Shown: positions 33,594 through 42,963, numbered from the stretch's first letter. The stretch: 64,000 nt of DNA from Archangium primigenium (GCF_016904885.1 NZ_JADWYI010000001.1:6510001-6574000), one strand, 5' to 3'. Numbers and translations are program-made. Notes: generated from the sequence alone by a model not told the origin.

Positions 33594-33718
33594 GGGGGAT
33601 CCTTTGTCGGGAGTCGGGAGCGGGACACCACCGGGCCTTGGCGCGGCCACGGGCGGCATCCACGACCCGCCTTTCTAGCACCGTGCGCGAAGCGCGTGGA
33701 CCCCCCTGCCCGCTCGCC

Positions 33719-34738
33719 CTAGGTCCGTTCGAGCAGCCTGCGCGCGAGCGCCACGCCACTGCGCCACGCGCCTTCCACGCGCGAGCCCGCGCACCAATCG
33801 CCACACACGCCGAGCCCGAGGCCCGCGTCGAACAAGGCGCCCTCGGAGAGCGCGGACTCCGCCTGGGCATGACGCCAACGGTGCGCCACGGCCTCCACCG
33901 GCGCGACCTTCACCCCCGCCGCCTGGCGCCATGCCTCGACGAGCAGCGGGGCCACGGTCTCCGGCGTCTCCTCCAGGTGCGCGCGGGAGAACTCCGGCGT
34001 CGCGTGCAGCACCCAGCGCTCCCCGGGCGCCCGGCCCGGCTTGGCGCTGTCCCGCGCGGCCCAGGACAGGGGCGCGCCATGCACGAAGGCCCCATCCACG
34101 GCCAGCGGCAACGGCTCGGCGAAGCGGGCCATCACCGCCCAGCAGGGCTCCATCCCCACCCCGGCCACGCGCGCCGCCAGGGCGGGGGCCTCGGCCAGCA
34201 GGGGCACCGCCTGGGGCGCGGGCACCGCCACCGCCACGCGGGCGAAGCGGCCCAGGTCCTCGCCCTTCTCGGACGTGAGCCGCCAGGCGCCCTGCTCCCG
34301 CTGGACCCGCTCCACCCGCACGCCCGTGCGCACGTCCAGGGGCGTGGCGAGGTCTCGGGCCAGGGCGTTCATTCCGGGCACGCCCACGTACCGCACGGGG
34401 TTGTCCGCCTTGGGGGTGAGCACGCCGTGCTCCAGGGTGCCGAAGCGCCCGGTCCACTCGGCGGCGAGCCCCCGGGCCACCCAGGCGTCCACCTGCCGCT
34501 GGAAGTCCGGGTCCCGCGCGGTGAAGTACTGGGCCCCGTGATCGTAGCCGCCCGCCTCGCCCCGGCGCGTGGACATGCGGCCCGCGGGCGCCCGGCCCTT
34601 GTCGAAGACGGTCACGGCGAGGCCCGCCTCGGTGAGCCGGGTGGCGAGCGTGAGCCCGGCCAGGCCCGCGCCGATAACGGCCACGGAAGGAGGAGCAGCG
34701 GAGACGGAGTCCGGAGAGGAGGAGGCCATGGCCTCCAT
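33719..34738 (-). CDS. Renalase-like FAD-dependent oxidoreductase
   Basis: A protein of 339 residues beginning with a Rossmann FAD motif, VAVIGAGLAGLTLATRLTEA, and the acceptor stretch VTVFDKGRAPAGRMSTRR typical of amine oxidase/renalase-like flavoproteins. GYDHGAQYFTARD near residue 65 and CGDWCAGSRVEGAWRSG near residue 315 are characteristic of this NAD(P)/FAD family. The reaction may be oxidation of reduced nicotinamide isomers or an unknown amine. It follows rluD after 13 bases on the same strand. GGAGG lies within the first codons and would favour an ATG at 34729 instead. Confidence 0.85.
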   Translation of the reverse strand: MEAMASSSPDSVSAAPPSVAVIGAGLAGLTLATRLTEAGLAVTVFDKGRAPAGRMSTRRGEAGGYDHGAQYFTARDPDFQRQVDAWVARGLAAEWTGRFGTLEHGVLTPKADNPVRYVGVPGMNALARDLATPLDVRTGVRVERVQREQGAWRLTSEKGEDLGRFARVAVAVPAPQAVPLLAEAPALAARVAGVGMEPCWAVMARFAEPLPLAVDGAFVHGAPLSWAARDSAKPGRAPGERWVLHATPEFSRAHLEETPETVAPLLVEAWRQAAGVKVAPVEAVAHRWRHAQAESALSEGALFDAGLGLGVCGDWCAGSRVEGAWRSGVALARRLLERT

Positions 34739-34751
34739 CTAATCCGGGACG

Positions 34752-35699
34752 CTACCGGCCGCGCAGCACCTTCAGCGCGGCGGTGAAGTCCGGGGGCAGC
34801 GGGGCCTCCAGGCGCAGCACCTTGCCCGTGCGGGGATGGGGAAAGGCGAGCTTCCAGGCGTGCAGGGCCTGACGGCCGACGATGGCCTGCGCCTCGGCGC
34901 CCTGGCCCTTGGGCTTGCGGCCCGCGCCATAGAGGGTGTCGCCCAGCAGCGGGTGGCCCGCCTCGGACAGGTGCACGCGAATCTGGTGCGTGCGGCCCGT
35001 GAGCAGGTCCACCTCCACCAGCGCGGCGCCATCGAAGGACTCCAGCACCCGGTAGTCCGTGAGCGCGGGCTTGCCCTCCTTCACCTTGCCGGTGAAGCGC
35101 TGGCGGTTGACGGGATGGCGGCCGTAGAGCGTCTCGATGCGCGCCTGGGCCGCCTTGGGCACCCCGTGCACGAGCGCCAGGTACGTCTTCTCCACCGTGC
35201 GCGTCTTGAAGGCCTTCTGCAGGGCCACCAGGGCCGTCTCGTGCTTGGCCACCACCAGGCAGCCCGTGGTGTCCTTGTCCAGGCGGTGCACGATGCCGGG
35301 GCGCAGCTCGCCCCCCACGCCCGCCAGGTCCTTCACCCGGTGCAGCAGCGCGTTGACGAGGGTGCCCGACGCATGACCCGCGCCTGGGTGCACCACCATG
35401 CCCGCCGCCTTGTCCACCACCACCAGATCCTTGTCCTCGTGGAGGACCGCGATCGGCAGTTCCTCGGCCACCGGCACCGCCGGCGTGGGCGGGGGGACCT
35501 CGAGGCTCAGCCGCTCGCCGCCCTTGAGCCGCGCCGCCACCTTGGCGGGCTTGCCGTCCACCCGGACGTGCCCCGCCTCGATGAGGCCTTGCAGCCGCGA
35601 GCGCGTGAACTCCGGGAACAGGCGCGCGAGGACCTGATCCAGCCGCTCACCCCGGGACTCGGGAGGGGCCAGGTGCTCGCGCGCGCCGGTCGCTACCAA
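34752..35699 (-). CDS. rluD: Ribosomal large-subunit pseudouridine synthase, RluD family
   Basis: About 315 residues. An S4-like RNA-binding domain at the N-terminus (RLDQVLARLFPEFTRSRLQG) is followed by the synthase domain with HRLDKDTTGCLVVAK, whose Asp is the nucleophile, plus TGRTHQIRVHL and HPLLGDTLYG. E. coli RluD modifies U1911, U1915 and U1917 in helix 69 of 23S rRNA; paralogs RluA and RluC are shorter or differ in the first domain, so RluD is most likely. No good ATG exists; TTG 35699, overlapping the upstream gene's stop, is used. The upstream gene ends in the same place, so the two are translationally linked. Confidence 0.85.
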   Translation of the reverse strand: MVATGAREHLAPPESRGERLDQVLARLFPEFTRSRLQGLIEAGHVRVDGKPAKVAARLKGGERLSLEVPPPTPAVPVAEELPIAVLHEDKDLVVVDKAAGMVVHPGAGHASGTLVNALLHRVKDLAGVGGELRPGIVHRLDKDTTGCLVVAKHETALVALQKAFKTRTVEKTYLALVHGVPKAAQARIETLYGRHPVNRQRFTGKVKEGKPALTDYRVLESFDGAALVEVDLLTGRTHQIRVHLSEAGHPLLGDTLYGAGRKPKGQGAEAQAIVGRQALHAWKLAFPHPRTGKVLRLEAPLPPDFTAALKVLRGR

Positions 35700-35956
35700 A
35701 TCTTCGACTTCACGTGCGCCTTGGAGCGCAGGACGATGTCGTTGATGGCGCGCTCGAAGAAGTTCATGCGCTGGAAGATTTCCGAGCTGACGCGGCTCTT
35801 GTAGAGCTCGCGGCCTTCCTCGAGCTCCTCCTTGAGGACCTCGAAGAGGTTGTCCTGCTCGATGCCCTTGATGATCTTCTGCTCGTTGTAGAGCGAGATA
35901 TCCGAAGCAATCGCGCGGGCCAACCGCATCGCCTTGATCTTTTCTTCTTCCGTCAT
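35693..35956 (-). CDS. Small conserved-looking helical protein
   Basis: A protein of 87 residues, charged and helical, starting MTEEEKIKAMRLARAIASDI and ending RSKAHVKSKIW. No membrane segment, Cys or known motif. Its stop overlaps the putative TTG start of rluD by three bases on the minus strand. The clean coding composition and tight coupling support a real gene. Function not recognised. Confidence 0.75.
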   Translation of the reverse strand: MTEEEKIKAMRLARAIASDISLYNEQKIIKGIEQDNLFEVLKEELEEGRELYKSRVSSEIFQRMNFFERAINDIVLRSKAHVKSKIW

Positions 35957-36048
35957 TTGCGCACTTTCTAGGCACCCCCTCCGGGGGTGTCAACTTCGTT
36001 CACGGGAGGGCTGAACAAGAGGGACCCGGGCCCCGAAGGCCCCGTGCC

Positions 36049-37089
36049 TCAGCGCCGCTTCTTGTCCGTGGAGGACACCAGCTCCATGTAGCTTCGGGAG
36101 ACACGCTGGGGGTCCAGCCCGAGCTCGCGCGCGATGCTCATGAGGATGCCGCGCAGGTACACGCTGGCCGGCAGGACGTCGTAGCGGTCCGCCTCGATGT
36201 TCTCCACGTGCTTCACCGAGATGCGGGTGCGTTCGGCGAGCAGTTGCAGGGACACGCTGCGACCCTCACGCACCTTGCGCAGCAGCTCGCCATTGAACTC
36301 CGCGTCGGCCGGCACATCCACGATCGTCTTGAGGCGGGTGCGCGAGTCGCGCACCTTCATCGCCACCTGGGCGAGCGCCGACTCCGCGGTGGCGATGGCG
36401 GAGGCCTGCGCCAGCACGGGCGCGTCCCCCAGTTGGGGCCCCGAGGACGGCCGGAGCCGCGGCCGATCCCCTTCGGAAGGTCCCGGGGCGGCGGGCCGGG
36501 CGGCCCACTTGCGCGTGGGCAGGGGCGGCGGCACGACGCTCCCTCCGCCGTGACGCCCCACCGGCGCGGACGGCCGGGCATGGACCAGGGGCTTGTTCGG
36601 GAGCGGCGTGGCGGGCTGCACGGCGGGCATGACCGGCGGCGCGGCGGGCTCCGGCTTCACCTCGACCGCCACCTCCTCCAGCACGTCCTGGAGTTGGATC
36701 TCGACGACGGCCTCGACCGGCGCGGGGGTCGGCGCCGCGACGGCCTCGGGCACGGTCTCGGGCTCGGGCAGATCGCCCCCCGCCGCGCGGCGCAGGGACT
36801 CGGCCCGCAGCACCGCCAGTTCCTCGGGCGAGCGCGTCACGCCCAGCGTCCGGTCGTAGTCGAGGCGCTGCTCCAGCGCGCAGAGCACGTTCCTGGCCAG
36901 GGTCAGGCGATCGCGCAGGGCATCGATCTGACCGGGGTCCACCAGCGTGTAGATGGCGACGGAGTCGGGCGAGTACGTCTCCAGCGCGCGCGCGTAGGCG
37001 TCCTCGATCTGCGCCGGGGTGGCGGAGAGGGGGACCTCCAGGAGGTCGTAATACGACTGCTGCTCGAAGGGGCTCATGCCGTGCTCCAT
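36049..37089 (-). CDS. J-domain-like plus RodZ-type HTH protein
   Basis: A protein of 346 residues. Residues 10-80 (SYYDLLEVPLSATPAQIEDA, AIYTLVDPGQIDALRDRLTL, LEQRLDYDRTLG) follow the J-domain pattern YYxLLxV...A..IxxAY to YDR, but HPD is replaced by SPD. A Pro/Ala-rich linker (100-220) leads to a RodZ-like HTH_25 domain: LRKVREGRSVSLQLLAERTR, ISVKHVENIEADRYDVLP, VYLRGILMSIARELGLD. GAGGAG precedes ATG 37089. It begins ten bases after a MinD/FlhG-like ATPase, so the pair acts together, probably linking a polarity or placement ATPase to DNA or an envelope complex (inference). Confidence 0.82.
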   Translation of the reverse strand: MEHGMSPFEQQSYYDLLEVPLSATPAQIEDAYARALETYSPDSVAIYTLVDPGQIDALRDRLTLARNVLCALEQRLDYDRTLGVTRSPEELAVLRAESLRRAAGGDLPEPETVPEAVAAPTPAPVEAVVEIQLQDVLEEVAVEVKPEPAAPPVMPAVQPATPLPNKPLVHARPSAPVGRHGGGSVVPPPLPTRKWAARPAAPGPSEGDRPRLRPSSGPQLGDAPVLAQASAIATAESALAQVAMKVRDSRTRLKTIVDVPADAEFNGELLRKVREGRSVSLQLLAERTRISVKHVENIEADRYDVLPASVYLRGILMSIARELGLDPQRVSRSYMELVSSTDKKRR

Positions 37090-37099
37090 GCCGTGCTCC

Positions 37100-38083
37100 T
37101 CATCGCGTCACACCATCGAGGGACAACAAGCGCTCGGCGATGGCCTGGACTCCCTGGGCCGCGGGAGACTCGGGCTTGTCGAGCACGATGGGACGGCGCT
37201 TGCGCACCGCGCGCCACGCGTCGTCGTCATAACGGATGGCACCCAGGTCATCCATGTCCAGACCGAAGAACTTCTTCCACGCGGACACCACGGCGGCGCC
37301 CACCTTCAGGTCCGCGTCCGAGCGGGCCTGGTTGAGCACCACCTTCACCCGGAACTCCGTCAATTCCTTCTCCAGACGGGCGGCGAGCGTGGGGCTCTGC
37401 TGGCGCACGTGCTGGACGATCTCCAGCGGCGTCTTGTGGGCGCCCTCGCGCGTGGACAGGGCGCGCTCCACCAGCCGCTCGATGCCGTACTCGGACTCCA
37501 CCTGCTGCAGGCGCCGGTAGAAGGCGGCCTTGACGAAGCGGTAGGCGTTCTCCACGGAGGTGGGCTCGGGCAGGAGCACCAGCACGCCATGGTCCGCGAT
37601 GATGAAGAAGTCGAGCGTGTTGAAGCTGGAGCCCGCGCCCAGGTCGAGGATGAGGTAGTCCACCGCGTGGCCCTGGAGGCTGCGCAACAGCCGCTGCTTG
37701 TGGGCGTATTTGATGTTGGCCGCGTCGAGCACGTCCAGCGCCCCGGCGATGAGCGACAGGTTGGGCACGCCGGTGGGGAGGATGACGTCCTCGAGCCGCG
37801 CCTTGGGTTTGAGCAGGAAGTCGGACAGCGTCGCGGTGGGCTGGGGCACGCCCAGGCACGTGTGGAGATTGGCGCCGCCCAGGTCCGCGTCCACCAGCAG
37901 CACCCGCTGGCCGCGCGCCGCCAGGGCCACGCCCAGGTTGGAGGACACGAGCGACTTGCCAATGCCACCCTTGCCCCCGCCCACCGCGATGATGCGGTGC
38001 GGGCGCGTGCGGGCACTGCCCGAGGGCCCCTCGGACGCGGAGGGAGGGAGGGACGGCGCGGTGGCGGAACGAGAGGAGCTCAA
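37100..38083 (-). CDS. MinD/FlhG-like P-loop ATPase
   Basis: A protein of 327 residues. The deviant Walker A, GGGKGGIGKSLVSSNLG, lies near residue 35; VLLVDADLGGANLHTCLG carries the second motif and LILDLGAGSSFNTLDFF the Walker B region. Such ATPases (MinD, ParA, FlhG) dimerise on ATP and place cell structures. A C-terminal amphipathic helix (AQGVQAIAERLLSL) could act as a membrane-targeting segment. The start is TTG 38083, preceded by GGGGA; no ATG suits. The next gene begins ten bases later. In a non-flagellated organism the target cannot be flagellar; a polar or gliding role is plausible. Confidence 0.82.
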   Translation of the reverse strand: MSSSRSATAPSLPPSASEGPSGSARTRPHRIIAVGGGKGGIGKSLVSSNLGVALAARGQRVLLVDADLGGANLHTCLGVPQPTATLSDFLLKPKARLEDVILPTGVPNLSLIAGALDVLDAANIKYAHKQRLLRSLQGHAVDYLILDLGAGSSFNTLDFFIIADHGVLVLLPEPTSVENAYRFVKAAFYRRLQQVESEYGIERLVERALSTREGAHKTPLEIVQHVRQQSPTLAARLEKELTEFRVKVVLNQARSDADLKVGAAVVSAWKKFFGLDMDDLGAIRYDDDAWRAVRKRRPIVLDKPESPAAQGVQAIAERLLSLDGVTR

Positions 38084-38158
38084 GGAGTCCCCATCAAAGC
38101 CCGTCCCGGGCCCGCCGTCGACTCCTCGACCCGGCGCGGCCCTCCCAACCGTTACCCG

Positions 38159-38758
38159 TCAGTCATCCAGCAGCTCCACGTTCCAGTACGAGGCATCCGC
38201 CAGGTTGAGGAAAGGCAACCACTCCCGGTAGGTGACGCGGCGTGACGCTCCGCGAAAAAAGGGCGTCCAGCGCGGGCGCACCGGCGTGCGCAACAGCTTG
38301 ATGCCCGCCTGCTCGGGAGTGCGGCCCCCCTTGCGCAGGTTGCACGGCACGCACGAGCAGACCACGTTCTCCCAGCTCGTCTTGCCGCCCTGGGAGCGCG
38401 GCATCACGTGGTCCAGGTTCAGCTCCGAGCGCGGCAGCTGGCGCGCGCAGTACTGGCACGTGTCATGGTCGCGCGCGTAGATGTTGAGCCGCGAGAAGCG
38501 CACCCGACCGCGGGGCAGGTACTCGTAGGCCGAGAGCACCACCACCCGGGGCACGCGGATGCTGCGATTGATGGTGTGGATGGAATCGTGCGCGGTGGAT
38601 GCACTCAGCGCCGCCCAGTCCTCGAACTCGTACAACCGGTACTGCGAGTCGATGGCCTTGGCCACTCCGAGATACAGCAGCAGCACGGCCCGCTTCACCG
38701 AGGTGACGTGAACGGGCTGGTAGTTACGGTTCAACACGAGAACGGCACTGTTCAGCAT
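38159..38758 (-). CDS. HNH endonuclease family protein
   Basis: A protein of 199 residues. N-terminal LNSAVLVLNRNYQPVHVTSV is the usual start of this HNH family. The nuclease motif is visible around residues 98-150: CQYCARQLPRSELNLDHVMP, then RSQGGKTSWENVVCSCVPCN with LRKGGRTPEQAGI. CxxC pairs bind zinc, and the DH with the Asn gives the HNH site. Its ATG overlaps the selA stop by seven bases (ATGCTGA), so it is read from the selA message. Such stand-alone HNH proteins are frequent in myxobacteria and their target is unknown. Confidence 0.88.
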   Translation of the reverse strand: MLNSAVLVLNRNYQPVHVTSVKRAVLLLYLGVAKAIDSQYRLYEFEDWAALSASTAHDSIHTINRSIRVPRVVVLSAYEYLPRGRVRFSRLNIYARDHDTCQYCARQLPRSELNLDHVMPRSQGGKTSWENVVCSCVPCNLRKGGRTPEQAGIKLLRTPVRPRWTPFFRGASRRVTYREWLPFLNLADASYWNVELLDD

Positions 38759-40149
38759 GGTTGCCTTCCCTGCGAAGCCCTGGCGACGGCATCGGCGACC
38801 GGCTCGAGGTCCTCCTCCGCCAGACAACGAACGTCGAGCACCACCTCTCCGTCCGAGATCCGCCCGATCACCGGAACCGGTGCCCGGCGAAGACATTCCA
38901 GAAAAACAGCGGGCTCCTCGAAGTTGAGGACGCACGCGAAGGACGGCAAGCGCGCCAATGGCATCGCTCCTCCCCCTACCTGTCCGGAAACGGGAGACAC
39001 CCGGGCGTGTATGTCTTTGCGACTCAACAGGGTGAGCAATCGCTGGGCACGGGCCTCGAGCACCGCGCCCGGCCAGGAGAGCATGCGCCGGGTGGGGATG
39101 GCGTCCGCGCACCCGTCCCGGTACAGCTCGAGCGTGGCCTCCAGGGCGGCCACCGTCAGTTTGTCGACACGCAGGGCGCGCGTGAGCGGATGCGCGCGGA
39201 TGCGGGCCAGCAGCGCCGAGCGGCCGACGATGACGCCCGCCTGGGGCCCGCCGAGCAGCTTGTCCCCGGAGAAGAGCACCACGTCCGCGCCCGCGGCCAC
39301 GGTGGCCGGCACGGTGGGCTCGGGGGTGAGCCCCTCCCCTTCCAGCGGCAGCAGCGCGCCCGAGCCCAGGTCCACCATCACCGGCACGCCCCGCTCGCGG
39401 CCGAGCGCCGCCAGGGCCTCCACCTCCACCTCCTCGGTGAAGCCCACCAGGGCGAAGTTGGAGCGGTGCACCTTCATCAGCACGCCCGTGTCCGGCGTGA
39501 GCGCCTGGGCGTAGTCCGCGCGCCGGGTGCGGTTGGTGGTGCCCACCTCCACCAGCCGCGCCCCGGACTGCCGCATCACGTCCGGCACCCGGAAGCCGCC
39601 GCCAATCTCCACCAGCTCGCCGCGCGAGACGAGCGCCTCGCGGCCCGCCGCCAGCGCCGCGAGCCCCAGCAGCACCGCGCCCGCGCAGTTGTTCACCACC
39701 AGGGCGTCCTCCGCGCCGGTGAGCGCGCGCAGCAGCTCCACCACGGGCGCGTAGCGGCTGCCCCGCTCGCCCTCGTCCAGGTCGTACTCCAGGTTGCTGA
39801 AGCCCCGCGCCACGCTCGCCACGCGCGCCACGGCCTCGGGGGCCAGGGGCGCGCGGCCCAGGTTCGTGTGCAGCACCACCCCGGTGGCGTTGAGCACGGG
39901 CCGCAGGTTCGGCGTGGCGAGCTCCCGCAGCGCCTCGTCCACGTCCGCGTCCTCGAAGGCGCGCTCCGCCCCGGCGAGCAGCCGCTCGCGCGCGGTGGCC
40001 ACCGCCAGCCGCAGCGCCGCCACCGCCCGGGCGCGCGGCAGCGAGGCCAGACGCGCGTGCAGGGAGGGACGATTCAACAGCTGCTCGATGGAGGGCAGCG
40101 CGCGCAGCCGCGCGTTCTTCCCTCCGTCGCTGGTCGAGGGGGCACCCAT
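38752..40149 (-). CDS. selA: L-seryl-tRNA(Sec) selenium transferase
   Basis: A PLP enzyme of 465 residues. Motifs of SelA: LLNRPSLHARL near the N-terminus, RPVLNATGVVLHTNLGRAPL, the PLP site FSGDKLLGGPQAGVIVGR with Lys297, and RRAPVPVIGRISDGEVVLD near the C-terminus. SelA makes selenocysteinyl-tRNA(Sec) from seryl-tRNA and selenophosphate, so selB, selC, selD and at least one selenoprotein are expected elsewhere. TACACT (40162-40157) lies seven bases before ATG 40149 and no ribosome site is seen, so the mRNA may be leaderless. No selenoprotein gene was found nearby. Confidence 0.93.
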   Translation of the reverse strand: MGAPSTSDGGKNARLRALPSIEQLLNRPSLHARLASLPRARAVAALRLAVATARERLLAGAERAFEDADVDEALRELATPNLRPVLNATGVVLHTNLGRAPLAPEAVARVASVARGFSNLEYDLDEGERGSRYAPVVELLRALTGAEDALVVNNCAGAVLLGLAALAAGREALVSRGELVEIGGGFRVPDVMRQSGARLVEVGTTNRTRRADYAQALTPDTGVLMKVHRSNFALVGFTEEVEVEALAALGRERGVPVMVDLGSGALLPLEGEGLTPEPTVPATVAAGADVVLFSGDKLLGGPQAGVIVGRSALLARIRAHPLTRALRVDKLTVAALEATLELYRDGCADAIPTRRMLSWPGAVLEARAQRLLTLLSRKDIHARVSPVSGQVGGGAMPLARLPSFACVLNFEEPAVFLECLRRAPVPVIGRISDGEVVLDVRCLAEEDLEPVADAVARASQGRQPC

Positions 40150-40334
40150 GAAGACAAGTGTAAAAGCCCGGGCGGGCCTTCGCCATCCCACCGCGCGCGC
40201 CTGTCCACCGGCCATCATCGGCCGCCGGTTCCATTGCCAGCCCCGCCCGTTTTCCCTAGATTCCCGGTCCTTTCCACTTGCTGGACCGTGGGAAGTCCGG
40301 CGTCATGGGCCGCCTCGGCGAGGAGGAGAATGCA

Positions 40335-40481
40335 ATGGGAGTGATGGCGGTGTCGCTGATCGGAATCGTGGCGTTCGGTGGGGCCTTCCTGCTCTTGGGC
40401 GGCGAGTGGTGGAGCTCGAGCCGCGGAACCCTCAAGGAGAAGAAGTCCACGCCGAAGGAGCCCCCGAAGAAGCAGGAGTGA
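40335..40481 (+). CDS. Small single-helix membrane protein
   Basis: A peptide of 48 residues: one membrane helix (MAVSLIGIVAFGGAFLLLGG) and a Lys/Pro-rich tail (KEKKSTPKEPPKKQE). AGGAGGAG lies six bases before ATG 40335, an excellent ribosome site. The frame is open upstream to 40278 but without a site. It stands alone between selA and the Slt70-like gene. Function unknown. Confidence 0.7.
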   Translation: MGVMAVSLIGIVAFGGAFLLLGGEWWSSSRGTLKEKKSTPKEPPKKQE

Positions 40482-40548
40482 GCCGGCGGGCTCCGGCGTC
40501 GTCGCGCGCACCCGCGACGACGCCCAATGCCAGACACGCGCGCCCGCG

Positions 40549-42963
40549 CTACCGGCTCGCCGCCTCGATCGCGGGCGCCTGGGGCGGCTGGGCGTACAGG
40601 AGCTGGTAGGTGTTGTACGAGCGCAGCACCCGCTTGATGTAGCCGCGCGTCTCCGCGATGGGCACTTCCTCCACCCACGCGTCCAGCGGCATGCCGGGCC
40701 GGTCCGCGCGCCACCGGTCGATGGCCAGGGGCCCCGCGTTGTAGCTGCCCACCGCGTACGCCGTCTGGCCGGGGAAGCGCTTGAGGAGCGAGCCCAGGTA
40801 GGCCGCGCCGATGCGGATGTTGAGGTCCGGCTCCAGCAGGGCCTGCGGGGTGGGCACGCGCAGCTTGAGCTGCCGGGCCACCGCCTGCGCCGTGGTGGGC
40901 ATGAGCTGGGTGAGCCCCAGCGCGCCCGCCCACGAGAGCGCCTTGGGGTCCAGCGCGCTCTCCTCGCGCATGAGCGCCTGGAGCAGGTCCGGCTCCACGC
41001 CCGCGGCCTTGGTGTGCTTCTCGATGAGCTCGCGGAACGCGTTGGGGTAGGCCACCTCCCACAGGGGCCGCGTCTGGGGGGTGATGGGGCCGCTCAGCTC
41101 GCGGCGCAGCGCGATGCGCGCCACGCCGTGCGCCCCGCGCTCGTCTCCGGACAGCGCCAGCAGGTGCACGAGCAGCCGCAGGTTCTCCGAGGGCAGGCCC
41201 ACCCGGTTGACGGCGAGCAGCTCCGAGGGTACCGCCTCCGGAAAGCCCAGGCGGAAGAGCTCCACCGCGGCGGTGAAGTGCGGATCCTTCTCCATCGTGC
41301 CCGCGTGCAGCGGCCAGGGCGCGCGGCGCTCCTGCTTCGTGAAGTCCAGCTGCGGCACGAGCAGCCGCAGGCGCACCGGGTCCATCTCCTCCAGGCGCGA
41401 GCGCGAGATGAGCCCGTAGTAGGTCGCCGGGAACTCGAGCGCGAGCGACTCGAAGAGCATGGCGGCCTGCTCCTTCTTGCCCTGCTCCTGCAGCGTCCGC
41501 GCGCGCCAGTAGCGCGCGCGCTCCACGTCGTTGGTGTCGTCCGCCTCGGCGAAGCGCTGCTCGATGCGCTCGAGCGTGGGCAGGCCCCCGTCCGCGGCCT
41601 TGAGCGTGCGGGAGATCCAGTAGTCCTTGAACAGCGCCTCGCCCAGGTAGTCACCCTGCGGGTAGAGCTGGGCGAGCGTGCGCAGCCGCTCGGAGGCCTG
41701 CTCCAGGCGGCCCGTCTTCACGTAGAGGTCCGCGGCGAAGAAGAGCGCGTCATCCGCGAACGAGTGCTCGGGAAAGTCGCGCGCCAGCCGCTCGTACGTC
41801 TCCGGGCCCTTCACCTGATCCACGATGGAGCGCGAGGAGCCGAGCACGTAGAGCACGCGGGGCAACAGGTCGCGGTCCTGGCACGTGTTGGCCACGGGGG
41901 TGAGCGCGGCGATGGCGCGCGTGTGCTGGCGCTCCTTGCGCTGGGCCTTGCCGTAGGCGAAGTGGGCCCGGCACGCGAGCGCGTCCGGCATCTTGAGCGC
42001 GGGCAGCAGGGGCTCGAGCAGCTCGATGCCCTGGCGGTTGCGGTGCAGCTCGATGAGCTGCTCGGCCCGCACCACCTTCATGTCCAGGGGCGGCTGTTGG
42101 CCCTTGAGCCGCGCCTCGGCCTGCCTGGCCAGGGGCGTGAGCGGATGGGCGGCCCACAGCCGCCAGAGGAAGTCGCGCTCGCGCGTCTTGTCCTTCTTCT
42201 CCGCGGCCAGGTCCGCGCTGGCCAGCAGGGCCTCGGCGGCGACGTTGCGGCCCCACGAGGGCGAGGTGCGGCCCGCCAGCGGCGCGAGCGCGGCGAGCGC
42301 GCCCTCGGTGTCCTTGGCCTTGCGCAGCACGCGGCCGAGCGCCAGGCGCGCATCCGCGTACAGGCGCGAGGTGTCGGGCACCTCGGCGAGCACCTGGGCC
42401 GCCTCGGCATGACGGCCGAGCGACTCCAGGGCCACGCCCGCGTGGGTGAGGCACCGGTCGCGCAGCGCCGGGTAGTCCTGGGCCAGGGCGCGCATCTCCT
42501 CGGCGGCGCGCGCCGAGTCCCCACCGCGCACGGCGCTCAGGGCGCGCAGGTAGCGCACGGGGGGCGCGTCGCCGCTGGGGGCGAGCAGCTCCCGGGCCCG
42601 GCTGTAGAAGCCCTTGTCGAAGGCCTCCTTGGCCTGCTGGAGCGGGCCGCTGGCGAAGTACGGCGCGAGCTCGTCCAGGCCATAGGCGCGGCCGGGCGAG
42701 GCCACGGGGGCCAGGGGCGGCGCGGGCGGCGGCTCACCCGGGAAGGCCGGGTTGAAGACTTCCACGTAGCCCGGCGGGATGACGACCTTGTCCGCGTCCG
42801 GGGGCGGCGAGAGCTGGGCCTCGGGCGGCGCGGTGCCGGTGAGGGCACGGGGGGGCGCGCTCGGCCCCTCGGACGCGGAGGCCGGAGGGGTGGCGGGAGC
42901 CTGGGTGAAGGCCAGCGAGGTGGCGGCGGCGGCGGCGACGAGCAGGGGGAACAAGGCTTTCAT
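40549..42963 (-). CDS. Slt70-like soluble lytic transglycosylase
   Basis: A protein of 804 residues with signal peptide (MKALFPLLVAAAAATSLAFT), a Pro-rich linker to about residue 95, a large helical superhelix with TPR-like pairs (residues 100-600) and a C-terminal SLT domain: LLQALMREESALDPKALSWA with the catalytic Glu near residue 660, GALGLTQLMPTTAQ, NIRIGAAYLGSLL and YAVGSYNAGPLAIDRW. This is the E. coli Slt70 plan, the enzyme that degrades uncrosslinked nascent peptidoglycan. A second transglycosylase of different size lies at 11176. It is divergent from the sensor kinase gene, with 99 bases between. Confidence 0.9.
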   Translation of the reverse strand: MKALFPLLVAAAAATSLAFTQAPATPPASASEGPSAPPRALTGTAPPEAQLSPPPDADKVVIPPGYVEVFNPAFPGEPPPAPPLAPVASPGRAYGLDELAPYFASGPLQQAKEAFDKGFYSRARELLAPSGDAPPVRYLRALSAVRGGDSARAAEEMRALAQDYPALRDRCLTHAGVALESLGRHAEAAQVLAEVPDTSRLYADARLALGRVLRKAKDTEGALAALAPLAGRTSPSWGRNVAAEALLASADLAAEKKDKTRERDFLWRLWAAHPLTPLARQAEARLKGQQPPLDMKVVRAEQLIELHRNRQGIELLEPLLPALKMPDALACRAHFAYGKAQRKERQHTRAIAALTPVANTCQDRDLLPRVLYVLGSSRSIVDQVKGPETYERLARDFPEHSFADDALFFAADLYVKTGRLEQASERLRTLAQLYPQGDYLGEALFKDYWISRTLKAADGGLPTLERIEQRFAEADDTNDVERARYWRARTLQEQGKKEQAAMLFESLALEFPATYYGLISRSRLEEMDPVRLRLLVPQLDFTKQERRAPWPLHAGTMEKDPHFTAAVELFRLGFPEAVPSELLAVNRVGLPSENLRLLVHLLALSGDERGAHGVARIALRRELSGPITPQTRPLWEVAYPNAFRELIEKHTKAAGVEPDLLQALMREESALDPKALSWAGALGLTQLMPTTAQAVARQLKLRVPTPQALLEPDLNIRIGAAYLGSLLKRFPGQTAYAVGSYNAGPLAIDRWRADRPGMPLDAWVEEVPIAETRGYIKRVLRSYNTYQLLYAQPPQAPAIEAASR

